Below, in pieces: positions 22,342-33,860 of a DNA stretch of 64,000 nucleotides. Under the pieces are notes generated by a model, which was given only the letters and a program-made list of their open reading frames with translations, did no database searches and was not told the DNA's origin. This stretch comes from Amyloporia xantha (lineage: Eukaryota > Basidiomycota > Agaricomycetes > Polyporales > Adustoporiaceae), in the NCBI GenBank assembly GCA_036971615.1, contig JAYKKR010000025.1, forward strand, positions 372,001 through 436,000, in the 5' to 3' direction. Positions within the stretch are counted from its first letter, which is position 1, and every line of letters starts with the position of its first letter. A program made the position numbers and the translations under genes.

Positions 22342-23283
22342 TGCAGTCACTTTGATAAGTATTAGAAACAATCACTTCGAAACCATGAATCGAAGAACTG
22401 GCGAGCGTACCAATATAGCAGCACTTCCCTCAATTTTGAACGAAAGTAGCTTTCCGACGGCGAGGGAGAGTTTGAGAGAAGACGTTCCAGTGATCGTCAC
22501 TGTTGGCCGTGATGAACAGGGAAACTGAGGAGAAATAAGGGCCCTGGCGTTGATAGACAAGAAAATTTCATGGGCGAGTATCGCCATTCCGCACTCCACC
22601 TTACACGTGTATGAGACCACTTGCGCAGCATTACATTGCCTCGGTGAGAAGGTCTGAGCCCTCATTGAATAGAAAAGTGGGTTCAAAAGATAGCAGACAC
22701 GTTGAGACAGCTCCCTGAGATACCCCGTGGCGATGGCGTGTTCAGAATCCCGCGTCAGTCCACAAATTCATATCTTGATCACTGGTTCGTACTGGACCCA
22801 CTGGTTTGATGACAATACCATTGTGGTCCATCAGGACTCGCCCGAATCACGTTGGGAACGAACAACCCTTCAGCGCAAGACACTGGTTCTGAACAAACTG
22901 GACTTACACAATAAGATCGCTATCTAGGATAGCTGTATTTGGCAAAGGTCAAATCAATACGAAGCAGTGCTTCAAGTACTGCTAAGCGCACAAGTGCGGC
23001 TATTAGCCCCACGCAAAGGAGTCTTCTGTACGAAGACCTCATGCATCCGCATAGCATCTGGAACCAAGCAAGACAGCATATCAGTGAGGTGCAGAACAGC
23101 TCCAACTGGGACCTGACTCGTCAGCGGGCATCAATACACTGAGTCGCAGCATCGATTCCCGGGTTCACAGAGAGAACGGAGTATCACCAAGATGTTCATT
23201 ATAGCAATACACATCTAATATACAGACCACCGGATGGCCACTACCTCGCACGTCGCAGCATCGAGTCCTATAGACGCCATATC
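22342..23283. other. Intergenic region with one unassigned open frame
   Basis: Lies between the 5' end of the DUF6535 gene and the 3' end of the oxysterol-binding gene. A minus-strand frame of 104 codons at 22372-22686 (ECGMAILAHEIFLSINARAL within it) ends 31 bp upstream of the DUF6535 ATG and is not recognised. Short plus-strand frames at 22727-23142 look unsupported. Confidence 0.35.
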
Positions 23284-25514
23284 TCATGCCGTGGACGGGC
23301 CGGGGCTGTGGTTGTGCCTGAAGACGTAGGTGTCCTCTGTCGACGGGTGGGCCTTGAAGAGCTTGCCGAGGCGTTCGTCTGAACCGTTCACACAGGTGAA
23401 GATGTCAGATCAGGGATCATGATGAAATGATGAATGAAGAGACGCACAGATCGGGTCCGACTCGATGTGGTCGAAGTGCTTGAGCGGCCACGGCTTCCCA
23501 GCAGCCTGCTCGTCCTTTCTCCTTTGCCTCTGCTCATTCTGTCCAGGTCCACGCTCGAATCAGCAGCCATACTCGACGTCCGACTCCGGTACCCACCTCG
23601 ATCTTGCTCTTCTCTTTGCTCGCTGTGTCGAAGTCACCGTCCCGGATGCCCTTCGCCACTGCCCGCCAGAGCTTGCGGCTCTCCCAGTCGTCCATCTCCT
23701 CGATCGGCTTCGTCGTCACCTCCTCTTTGGGCGTGGTCACGTCCGTGAAGACCTCGCCTGTATGAACGTTCTTCGACGTCTCGTGCCAGAGACCCTCGAA
23801 TGTGTGCATGGGGTGCGCAGAGCCTGGCGGAGACACCAGCGCCTTGAAAGTGTGGGACTTGCCGGAGAAGTAACCCTTGCCTTTGTATTCGATCTACACG
23901 CGGATAATAGCTGAGGAGGATGATGGCACAATGGAGGGAGCACACGCACGGTAGAAAGCCAGCCAGTTGAGCTCTGGATGTAGCTCGTCTCACTCAGCTC
24001 AATGTACGGCGAGCCGTACCACAACCCGTCGATCCGTAGACGCGGAAGCGTGATGAGAAATTCCTCCTTCCCGCCATTCGGCAAGTTGACCGTCAAGTTG
24101 GCGTGTCCGATTTGCTTCACGATGATGCTCCCACCTGTGTATGATCGAAGTTGCTCAGACGTTTCTGTCAGAAGCACACGCCACGTACCACTGAAGCTCG
24201 TCTTCTGCGCGCTGTGGCCCTGAAGCGAGATTCCCTTCGCCTCGTTTGCGATGTAATACGCCGTGATCGGCGGATGGTGCGAGACCTGCTCCACTACAAG
24301 ATCGGTCTGTCCGCGGCCGTTAATGTCTGGCCAATATCCGTAGAAGAGCCTAATATATGGTGGCATGAGGAAGAGCAAATATTAACGACGGCGTAGATAC
24401 TCACTCTCCCAGAACAGGGTTCAAGGGCCTGACACACAATTGAACTTCGATCATGTCTAGGAAAATATGGCAGTGACTTACTTCTTCTCCGAACCAAGCT
24501 TCTCATTACGGGAGGTATATTGACCCTTAAGAGTGCTCTGCCAACCCAAGAGCATCAAACAACGTAAGATCCAATAAGATCCAAGAAGCTTACAATGAAC
24601 CACTTGAGCACTAGTATGGACCGCTCTTCGTCGCTCTTGGCATCTGCGATAGCGGAGAAAAGTTCTGGCCGCTCACACCAGTATGCTAGGCGATAAAAAT
24701 GCCATATCCGATGATAATGATGGCGTGAGCCAAACGCAGCGACAGATGAGATTCCAACGTACCGGGAAACTCTGTAAGAGAAATGGGCGAAAGAATGAAG
24801 GGCGGGGCTGTTAAAGAGGACAGGTCGCCGGAGAAGGAAGCGATGCTGTATTAATGGCGTTTAACGGGTCAGTTTGGGTGAAATTGTCTGCAAGGGCGGG
24901 TGCGAGACGGTATAGCGCGCGAAACCATTTGCAATACCCGATGTGGAGCAGACTGTTCGCACACCAATCGTGGATATCCCAACGCATTTACACCAAGTCG
25001 CGACGACTGCATGAAGGAAGGTTCGACATTGAGCCATTCACCAGTCCGGCTGCAGACATCCACTAGCTCTCCTTAATCCGTCTATATCAGGAATGTAGAA
25101 GAGAAGCGGGTGATTGGCTTGGGCCAAATGAAGTCAGCGTTGGAGATCCCTATGAGACCACCGCGCACAGCCACACTGGATCAATAACTGGACTTCATTT
25201 GGCGCACAAAATGTAGTTGCTCGTTGCGAGATTGTGCCGAATATGATACCACGCTGACGCCGTCCACACACCGCACCCTGACGAGAGAACGAGACATAGA
25301 TGATGAGGAAGGGACGTACGATTTGAGAAAGGTTGCCCAGCTGCTCTTCTGCGCTGGAGGCACGGCCTATGTGAGACAACGTCGCGGGGGATGGTAGAAA
25401 GAGGACATGCAGGGAAGATCGGAAGCAATCAGACCGCTGCACGGGTAGATACACACATTTTGAGGGACGAGTACGTGCCTCTCCCACATTCTCAATGGGC
25501 AGGGTATCAGTCAT
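23284..25514 (-). CDS. KES1: Oxysterol-binding protein, Kes1/Osh4 type
   Basis: This is a lipid-transfer protein that exchanges sterol and PI4P between membranes. Clear exon-encoded pieces in order are SSWATFLKS (25366-25320), IASFSGDLSSLTAPPFILSP and ISLTEFP (24845-24763), AYWCERPELFSAIADAKSDE...LVLKWFI, STLKGQYTSRNEKLGSEKK, PLNPVLGE, then the family signature VEQVSHHPPITAYY. A WLSTV... segment, DDWESRKLWRAVAKGIRDGD, and a C-terminal exon ending HPSTEDTYVFRHNHSPG before TGA at 23284-23286 complete it. There is no PH or ankyrin domain, as in Osh4-7. The first exon (MTDTLPIENVGE, 25514-25479) is tentative: joining it in phase needs a GC-AG intron (GAG|GCACGT). The intron after the second exon is long for this genome (about 474 bp). 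Confidence 0.85.
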
Positions 25515-26158
25515 GATGCCTTTCTCTGGGTTGAGTTGGTCGACGTGCAAGAGATGGTGGGCGAAGAGAAGGAGAGTGTAGAGACGAAAGCTGGACGTGC
25601 AGAGTGGGAGCTGACGGTGGGCCGTTGAGCGCTCGCACCGCGTACCATCGTCACCGAGGGCGCGTCCCACGTGCCCTTCCGCAGCTCCTCCTTGCCTTCC
25701 ACCCTCACCCGGTCCCTGTGGCTGACACTCGAGCCCTGCACGCTGCAGCTGCTTATCCACAAACAACATCGCACACCCAACAGCACAGAGGACGGACATG
25801 CATAAATATCTTGTATGCGTACGAGGCAGGCACCACCGTCTACATAGTATAATACACGTCGGTCAAGATACAGCAAATGTGAACATCGAGGACTGTAGCA
25901 CAACGAGTAGCGAAGAACGACGAGGCTGTATACTAGCTAACTAGGGCGACGGCCATACACGGAATACGAATAGTACAGACACGAGAGCGGCAATAAGAAC
26001 AGACGGAGCCATGCAGGTTTTAACGAATTACCGGAAGCCACGAGAAGGCGAAGGAGAGTATACGATCTAACGACCATGAATGCGAACAGCGGCGTTACAG
26101 TCGCAAGAGAGGAACGAGGCGAGAACACAGATAAAGTATTGGGTATGGGGAGGGTCGA
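25515..26158. other. Intergenic region with a possible unassigned minus-strand exon
   Basis: At 25736-25650 the minus strand encodes a peptide including GSSVSHRDRVRVEGKEELRK and GTWDAPSVTM. It is framed by a TGCAG acceptor-like and an ATG|GTACGC donor-like site. It may be an upstream exon of the oxysterol-binding gene or a separate short gene; I cannot connect it in frame with certainty. Confidence 0.3.
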
Positions 26159-26831
26159 TTACTCGTCGTCGTCGTCGCCACCGTCACCGCTACCAGCACT
26201 ATCGGCCTTCTTGCCCTACAGAACCGTGAGCAGACGCTTACTTCCCATGGATGAAGGTACGTACATCATATTCTGTCTTCTCCTGTTCCGCTCGTGCCTT
26301 GTCTCTTGCGGCCTGCTCTATGTATGGCTATATGCGCAAGAAGGTGTATCAGTAAGGTGCGGCCCATAAATGATGACTGGAAACAACGCCGACCTTCTTC
26401 TCGGAATCATCGAGCTCTTTCCACTTTGCTCCAAGGAGCTTGCCAATTTCACCTACAAGACGCATACAGTCAGCAAAAAAAAACTCTTGCACTGCCACTT
26501 TTCGACGGCGCTACTGAATGCGATAGCGACGGCGCGCATATAGTCGACCAAACTCACCGAAACCAGCGTCGGGATTCTCAGCCTTGATTCGCTCCCTCCA
26601 GTCCTGGCTGAAGAACATGTATGCCGACAAGGCGCGCTTCGGTGCCTTGGGATCCTTTTTTGCCTTAGCTTTGGGAGCCTTCTCAGCCCTGTCAGCCGCC
26701 TTGCGCTATATCGTGCCCATCGCGTAAAACAAAACAGCAAGCGACACGCATATATGCATAAGAAGGGGTTTTTCGTGGGTGAAGACGGTCAGAAAACATG
26801 CCTTGGTCGACTTGGTGGTTTCTTTAGGCAT
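26159..26831 (-). CDS. NHP6: HMG-box non-histone chromosomal protein, Nhp6 type
   Basis: This small nuclear DNA-bending protein binds without sequence specificity and assists FACT and preinitiation complexes in yeasts. Five exons give about 118 residues: [10 protein letters not shown] (26831-26802); [20 protein letters not shown] and [59 protein letters not shown] (with the final D); and an acidic tail [18 protein letters not shown] (26215-26159). The lysine-rich arm followed by [15 protein letters not shown] is the standard Nhp6 opening. The first intron (26801-26706) begins AAG|GCATGT, a GC-AG intron. An ACGCGT box lies at 26931-26936, about 100 bp upstream of the start codon. Confidence 0.9.
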
Positions 26832-28826
26832 CTAGACAACACCAGACACGTCAGCAACACATTCGACACGTCGCAAACAAGAGACGAAGAGGAGAGGAGG
26901 GCTGGGACCTCGGGGGACACGCGCGCGTCGACGCGTCGCGACGCGCCGCACCTGCCCCGCATATATACACCCTCACCGCTGCCGCCGCGGTGGGCGACGA
27001 CGACGGGCATCGGATGGCCATCTGATAACGTTTAATATGCCTACGAACGCACCTTTAAAAAGAGGCGATGAGGGGATGAGGAGAGAGACGAGTGAGGATA
27101 TGGGTGAGGGGGGCAAGGGTTAGGCGCAGGCACAGTACAGGCTGGGTCTGTGCTACACTGGCTGGGCTGCTGCTGGCTGGTGGGAGGGCTTCCTTGGTGG
27201 GGCGCAGCCTCACCGCAAGCCGGGAAACCATTCAACGAATTACGTAAACGATCACGTGCTACTTTCCCAGCGCACAGACCATCTGAGGCATCGGACTTTC
27301 CCGATGCCGACTTCCTGTCAATATGCAAGTTGACACCGGACCTGTTGTTGAAGGCATTCGACGCGCGTTTCAACGTCGCTGTGCCTAACGGACGCAATGG
27401 TGAATCGTGCCTAGTGTAGAGCTGCCATGGGACCCACAACGGTTGACAGAGATTCGCAGACTAGTTTCGTAAGGTGCGTAGCCACTCATTTGTAGAAGAC
27501 TAGTACTAAGTACTACTAACTAGTCGCAACGATAGATTACAAGCGGCTTGTCACGCAGAATGTGACGATTGAATGGAGGTCTTTTTATTGAGTGAATCGA
27601 ACTCGTGCGCCGTATCAGGGCCCATTGGATTGTGAAAGCTAAGGAAATCACAAACTGGACATGTTCAGGTCTGAGACTTCAGCGACGTGGACATACGTAG
27701 GTCGTTCTTCGACAATGAACTCCTGTTCGGATTGACTCTTTCATTCTCGCGGGAGTGGCTTCGCACCGTATGTAATGGCTTGTCCTGCGCAATCACGTAG
27801 AACGAGGCTACTCAGGTCAAGCTATGTGTGACTGTCTGTTCTCTCTTCAAGCATCTGTGAGTTGACCCTTTGAGGTGCAGCAAAGTAGCCGATCTATCAG
27901 GTCTGTCATACTCTGATCTCAATGATTCCTTGATTTCATGGACTGACTTCGCATCCAACAGGAGAATCTCCCTTCTTCGTAACAGGAACAAACCGTCGTG
28001 TATTTCTAACTATTTCCGCCTCAATGAGTCCGCTGGACCAGCGGCTATTACTAAAAGGGCACATCATGCCGGACGGAGAGCTGCCATTAAGGCGACAACG
28101 GTGTATGTTCTGTTTTATTTCTCAGAAGGGATCTCCTACGGCGCTCGAACTGATCGAATATGTAAGAAGCGCAGGACTATCTCTAGATCCTACGACCCAT
28201 GTTGTCCGGGTTTACAATGGTTACTTTTTGGCCACATTATTTCGCGCCAGTATTGCGAGACCATAACAATGCTGATATCGATGTTTCCGGGCTGGTGTTT
28301 TCTCACCCGTCCTCACAGCTTTCAATGTCCAGTACATGGCTTCCTCAAGCCAGCTGTAATCGATGCTAACCATCTTATTCTCCCGCATGGTTCGGCTACT
28401 TTTTAAAGTCTCGATTGACTGAGTGAGACGACAGCATGAGTGACCTGTATCACCATGCTCTGGCTTTTTGCTCTCGTCAGGCGTCATTGGCATTGATATT
28501 CTGGTCAAGCAATATTGGTGGCTTAACCCTTTCATTGTTCAGGTTGCTACAGCAGCGAATCGCGGAGATCATCATTGCGCTGTCTTTTCTTTACGAGTCG
28601 GCTCGTTGCTGCCGTTGTAGTCAACACATACCGACATGTCTCGTTGGGCGATATCCTATGCACTCTGTCGATCCAGCTACCATTCACACAACTCCGCTCA
28701 TAAGTGTGATGCGAACCTGCCGAGGCTCTAGACGACCAAGAGTTATGCAGAATTATATAATGCGCGATATAGATCTACGACAGAGTACGGCTACGATACA
28801 ATCCAATGATGCGATATGCATCGCCC
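26832..28826. other. 2-kb intergenic region, no recognised gene
   Basis: The right flank of NHP6 is GC-rich (GCGCGCGTCGACGCGTCGCG at 26921-26940). Further right, frames such as 27870-28406 (+) and its antisense partner (DYSWLEEAMYWTLKAVRTGE) are open but match nothing I know. One of them could be a short lineage-specific gene. Confidence 0.35.
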
Positions 28827-31800
28827 TTAGACATTGCGATACTCGAAGGCAGGACTTCCTGGTTCAGCAGTCTCTATGATACTCTGGCTGAAACCACTAG
28901 TCGCAGACGCTTTGGCTTCATCGGCCAACATGACTTCGGCGTCCACCAGGTTCAACGTCTTCTTCAGGTAAGGGAGGATCTCCTGGAGCACCTGTACCTC
29001 TGAGAACGGAAGTGCTCTCTTGAACGCCGTCTGAGCACCGAATTGTGTCATCCGCTTCTACACGTACGACGTTAGCAATCATCACTTAGTTCAGCTCGGG
29101 GAAAGAGCTTACCTTGAACGCTTGCACGAATGGCATCGCACGCTTGTCTTTGATCAGCCCGCGCTGTGTCAAAAGCTCTCGTACTTTTGCATCGTCCACC
29201 TTGTCCGCCTCTGGGCGCATACGCGTCCTTTCACGACCTGTACGCATTGATCTTGCCACGCCGGGAACGTTGTTGCAACGTATATTCGCACAGCGCGAGG
29301 CTTTTTCGGATCATACGGCGCCTGTCCCTGCTTCCCCTTTGTTCATCTTCTTTAGCAAGGACAGTTCCGCGTCTCGCATGGTCTTGATGGTGTCTCGCAT
29401 GTACGCTCCTGCGTCGACGATGGTCTGGTCAACAGGGCGAGATGTAGGCCATCGCGCGAGGTGCACAGATTTCGGTTCCTTGAGAGCAGTAGTCCAGACG
29501 TGCTCCGAGAAATGGGGTGCAACGGGACATATGAGTAGGACCGCCACCCGAATCCACCACTCAGCGAGTTCGGCGTGCATGCCTACGTCGGCAGTCACTT
29601 CACGGTACCAATCGCGAGCAGACTGAAGCTCGAAGAACCCGTATTTCAGTGCGTCCTTGTATTCCATGCTAGAGAAAGATCAGTCAGGCGCAGCTGACAA
29701 GCGACCGACATAGGTACTTACGCTTCATAGTGTTTCTTCGTTATGTTGATGAGACCGTTGATCTCTTCTTCGAAAACGCGGTCATGATAGTTACGATCGC
29801 CTTGCCGCATTGCGGATAGATCTTGCATTGTCTCCTGTAATCCCCGGTATGTGAGGGCGAGGACAACAAAAATACAACGGATAGATGGTCACCTCACACC
29901 ACCCGATTAGCGTATGCAACCGCAAAATGTTAGCATTGGCAGTCTTCTCGTCGAAGTTCGCATCCTCAATACCATCACCGCCATCAGCTAGACACAAACG
30001 GGCGGCATCTGCACCGAACTTCTCCACGCCCTGACGCATGGTCATCGAGTTGCCTTTGCTCTTTGACATTTTCTGACCGTTCACCATGAGATGACCGTTG
30101 GTGCGCATGCCAAGCGGCCACTTCTTTTCAGGGAATAGCGCAGCGTGCACGTATATTGTGAATGTCAAGTGGTTGGGGATCAGATCCTTGCCGGAAGAGC
30201 GGACGTCGAAGGGGTAGAAGTAATCGTACTCCCGTTTCATGATGTCGATCTTCTCCTTCGCGACCGGAGCATTTTCGGGCCAAGGCCCGTCTCGATAGAG
30301 ATAATCCCAAACTTCGTCAGTCATTTGCTCGGGTGCGATATCCAACAAGCCCGGTTTGCTGCCGTCGAAGCTACCTGGGTGGCTATGAGCAAGGCCGGAG
30401 GAATAAGAACGCATGACGAACCTTGCAAAAAGTGCGCGATGGTGTAGTATGACATGTAAATCGTCGAATCGCTGAGACTCTCTACCAGGAAACTGGGATC
30501 CCACGGAAGCTTAGAGCCGAGACCATAAGTCCTGGCGCAAGCCCACTGGTTCAGCCATGCCAATACACCCTCGAAGCCGTTGCGAGTCTCCTTATGATAA
30601 ACTTCCATCCTGGCCAACAACCTATGACGTGACTCGAGTCAGCGACCAGGATTCATTTATTAATAAGTCACATACTTCTCTGCCTCTGCTCTCCACGATG
30701 GCTCGCCGTAGTCAAGGTACCACTGGTCCATGAGCGCGACGACACATTCGTCAGAGCTCCTTGAAACGACCAGGCCCTCCGGCTCCGCATACGCGAACGC
30801 AAGACCCTTCGCGATCATGCTCTCGCGTACCTTCTGCTTTGCCTCTTGCACGGATTGACCCTTGAACTCGCCGACGAGCAATGTGCCGCTGTAGAATCCT
30901 TCTTTGTATGCAATGTCCTTTGCCTCGGCTAGCTGCTTGATGTCCTTCTGTGATTGGATCTTCAGCTTCTTGACTACGGCGGGGGCAATCATATCGCCAT
31001 ACGTTGGAGTGGAAATGACGGGAACGGGGTCAAACGATGCCCATGATGACTGAATCTTGTAGAATTCAGCCTTCTTGCGGAGGTCCATCAATGTTTGGAA
31101 GTCGTCTGGTGAATCCGAGGGAACAGAAGTTACCACACCCGTGCCCTAAATTCAACAGTAAGTGGACTGGTGTGGTGTAGGAATGTCCTGATTCACCTTC
31201 GTGGCAAGCACGTTGTCCATGGGTAGCACGTAAACCTCTGGATTCACCGAGAATGGCGCCTTGATTTTGGTGCCAACAAGAACAGAACCCTCGACCTCAT
31301 GCAGCTGTTGCAACTGTCCCCGTTCGGCCGTGATACCCTGGAACGCCATATTGCGTGCAGCACGATACGTGCACACGAATGCCTCCTGGCCGTTGATTGC
31401 AAACAAGCCGTACTTGATCGCGGTTCCCACAAAACAATTTGTCTGACCATACCTGTAACTTATTTAGACGGAGAATGTCTCACAAAAATATATACGCACA
31501 TTGTCTCCGGCCGGAGAGTCGCCGCGACCAGGTAGATTTTGCGCCCACCAGCCTTGCCCTCGAATTCCTTTGCCGCCGCCTCACTCCAGCTCACAACCTC
31601 CATCTTGATACCTGTGTACTCTTGTGGTCCGAGCGCCTCGCCCTCCGAACGGTCATGATCCATGCAAGGTTGCCCATCCTTGGGACTGTAAATGGTGTAG
31701 CGCTCGCCGAACTTGATTTTCCCCAGGCTGTAGAGCTTGTTCACCTGCCACCGGACGAAGGAGTCATAGTACGGATTTGCATCCGTCGTGATGAAGGACC

Positions 31801-32546
31801 GCCGCCAGTCGATCCGTGCCCCGAACGCATCATTGTCGGCCTGCGACGCGTGAGATCGAGCACACATGAATTCATCGAACTGCTCACCATGCAAATGGGT
31901 GGGTAGTACTGGGGCCAGTAGTAAGGATCCGCAAATTTCTTTATCTCGGAACGTTCTATACCCATGGATTCCATGATCTGAAACTGGTACTGTAGGCCCG
32001 TTGCCTTTGCTGCCACTTTACCCTTCTTGCCTTTGTCGACTGCCTGCGCCGGTGCCGCGGATATGCTGGCCGCCGGTGCTGAGACTTCTTCGTCGGCCAC
32101 GAATCCTTCGAAGTCAGGACCAAACATCTCAATCTCCCTTGTGATTTTGTCTGCAGCGGCCTGATCGAGCCATGGGATAAATTATACGATCATTTTTATA
32201 GGGTACATACCTTAATCGGCATACCCGTACAATGGAAGCCTAGCGGGAAGAGAACTCGTTTGCCCAACAAGCGGTGGAATCCAGCCGCAAACTCGAGTTT
32301 CGAAATGGAGAACGCATGTCCGAGATGCAACGAGCCGTTCATGTAGGGGTACGGGAAGGTACCAAACCATTTGGGAAACTTCTCCTTGATTTCTACGGGC
32401 GAAAGGCCCGCTGTCTCCTCGGGTGTCGGTGCACTGACCTCGAAGATATGCTGTTCCGCCCATCGCTGCTGGTATTTCTTTTCCAGCGAGATAAGTAGGT
32501 CACGTTTGCCAGTCTGTGCGAGCTCTATGGTGTTTGCGGAGGCCAT
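28827..32546 (-). CDS. CDC60: Leucyl-tRNA synthetase, cytosolic type
   Basis: A class I aminoacyl-tRNA synthetase that charges tRNA-Leu for cytosolic translation. The start [18 protein letters not shown] at 32546 leads to [20 protein letters not shown], which holds the HIGH-type motif HLGH and is followed by [10 protein letters not shown]. The long CP1 editing insertion follows (for example [20 protein letters not shown] and the [10 protein letters not shown] segment). [14 protein letters not shown] is the KMSKS loop near 30060. The anticodon-binding domain and C-terminal extension end in [20 protein letters not shown] and a TAA at 28827-28829. The gene is interrupted by several short introns. 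The archaeal/eukaryotic architecture (CP1 editing domain, long C-terminus) separates it from the mitochondrial Nam2 type. No break was seen. Confidence 0.93.
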
Positions 32547-32615
32547 GGTGCTGACTCGACTCGACAGACGAGCTGGACGCAAAGAACGTCGCCAGAGGGT
32601 AAGAATGGTGAACAA
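32547..32615 (-). other. In-frame upstream extension of LeuRS without ATG (possible non-AUG presequence)
   Basis: Directly upstream of the LeuRS ATG the same frame is open and reads [20 protein letters not shown] before the annotated Met. This is basic, Ser-rich and free of acidic residues, like a mitochondrial presequence. A TTG at 32615-32613 with A at -3 could initiate it. The next upstream in-frame stop is a TGA near 32660. Non-AUG starts make mitochondrial isoforms of yeast GRS1 and ALA1; here it is only a possibility. Confidence 0.3.
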
Positions 32616-32968
32616 GCTCCCGGTACGAATCCCTTTGAGTATTTTGTGTAATCGATGTTCGAGTCATTCGACACGGTACACCGTGACCCTTCTGAAAATA
32701 TGAGTACACCAGAGTGTCCCGTGTCCTCAGCACTAACGTATGGACCCCTGTTACAGCTCCGTTTTCCTTACTTCGAGTTCATCGTCAAATGCTACCACAA
32801 TTCAAGAATTTACACTTCTTCTGTCTCATTCTCCGTAAAACTTTCACACAGAGTGACAGAGTGCGAACCAGTATTTTTTTGGAAATCGTTCTCAGTTGTG
32901 GCACATGTTCACGTGATGCACAGCGCGCTACACGTGATTAGCCACACAAGCCGCGTCTCGCGAAATGG

Positions 32969-33573
32969 AGAACGTCCTGTCGGTGGGGAGTCTGGTTCGC
33001 CGAACATGTTCGGCGGACACGTTCGGCGAACCGTGCCTGGCGCTGTGACAGTGTGATGTGAGGCCACATGGACTATATCTCCCTAAATTGGTAGGTCAAA
33101 GCGGGTGGCGCGGCGGGCCCGGGCAGGAGCAGGAGCACGCACTGGCCCGCATTTGGTGACTGATCCCCGTCGGCGACTGGCGCAAGGGGCGCATTCCTCT
33201 TATAGCAATCCCGTCGCTTTCATTGTCAAGAGCCTGGGGCTCACCGTGGCTAATTCAGATGAAACATGTTACCTCTACTTAGGCAACTTCATACCTGGTA
33301 TATACAAAAGGAATCCTCTGTCACACTAGCTTCATGTGTGGACACTGCTGTGGACAGCAGTGGGCCTCGACAGAGTCGACATACCCCCCGCTTGGCCCGT
33401 GGCCGCTGGTGGGCCAACGCTCAGCCACAATGGCGGGCTGATACCTATTTTGGAAACTGCGACGGCCAATAAGCGCTCGCGAGTACTGGTAGTCACAGCT
33501 GTGTCACCGTGTGACGTTCCATGTTCGGTGTTCGGTGTCCGGCGAACGAACCTCCCCGTGGACAGGACATTCT
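32969..33573. mobile_element. MITE-like element with imperfect terminal inverted repeats
   Basis: The left end AGAACGTCCTGTC (32969-32981) matches the reverse complement of the right end, AGAATGTCCTGTC (33573-33561), at 12 of 13 bases. Similarity continues inward imperfectly (GGTTCGCCGAACATG versus GGTTCGTTCGCCGGACA). A perfect 18-bp palindrome CGCCGAACATGTTCGGCG lies at 32998-33015, and GGTTCGCCGAA (32994-33004) pairs with TTCGGCGAACC (33022-33032). The inside, about 500 bp, has no supported coding frame. Target-site duplications could not be identified by eye. Confidence 0.45.
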
Positions 33574-33860
33574 GGCGAAATGCTGAGCGCTCAATGCCAT
33601 TAGCCCCTTACCTTGACGATCGGGCCTTTACCTCGACGACTTCCACCACTTCATATCTGCACAAATGCCGGGGAACGCATTGAAAGATACAAATGCGGCA
33701 ACTCCGCTTTCGAAAAGTGTGTATTTTCTGGAAATATATAGATGTCGATTCACAATCGAATAACATTCACTGGCAGAATTTGTACATTCGGAGCCCGTTC
33801 CCTTAGGTAAGGAGACCGTTCGCCATGGCTTTTTCATCTGATATGACCTGAATATGCTAT

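Noticed and set aside
32998..33015. GAACATGTTC within the palindrome looks like an animal p53 half-site
   Set aside because: Fungi lack p53; the palindrome is better explained by the inverted-repeat structure of the element.
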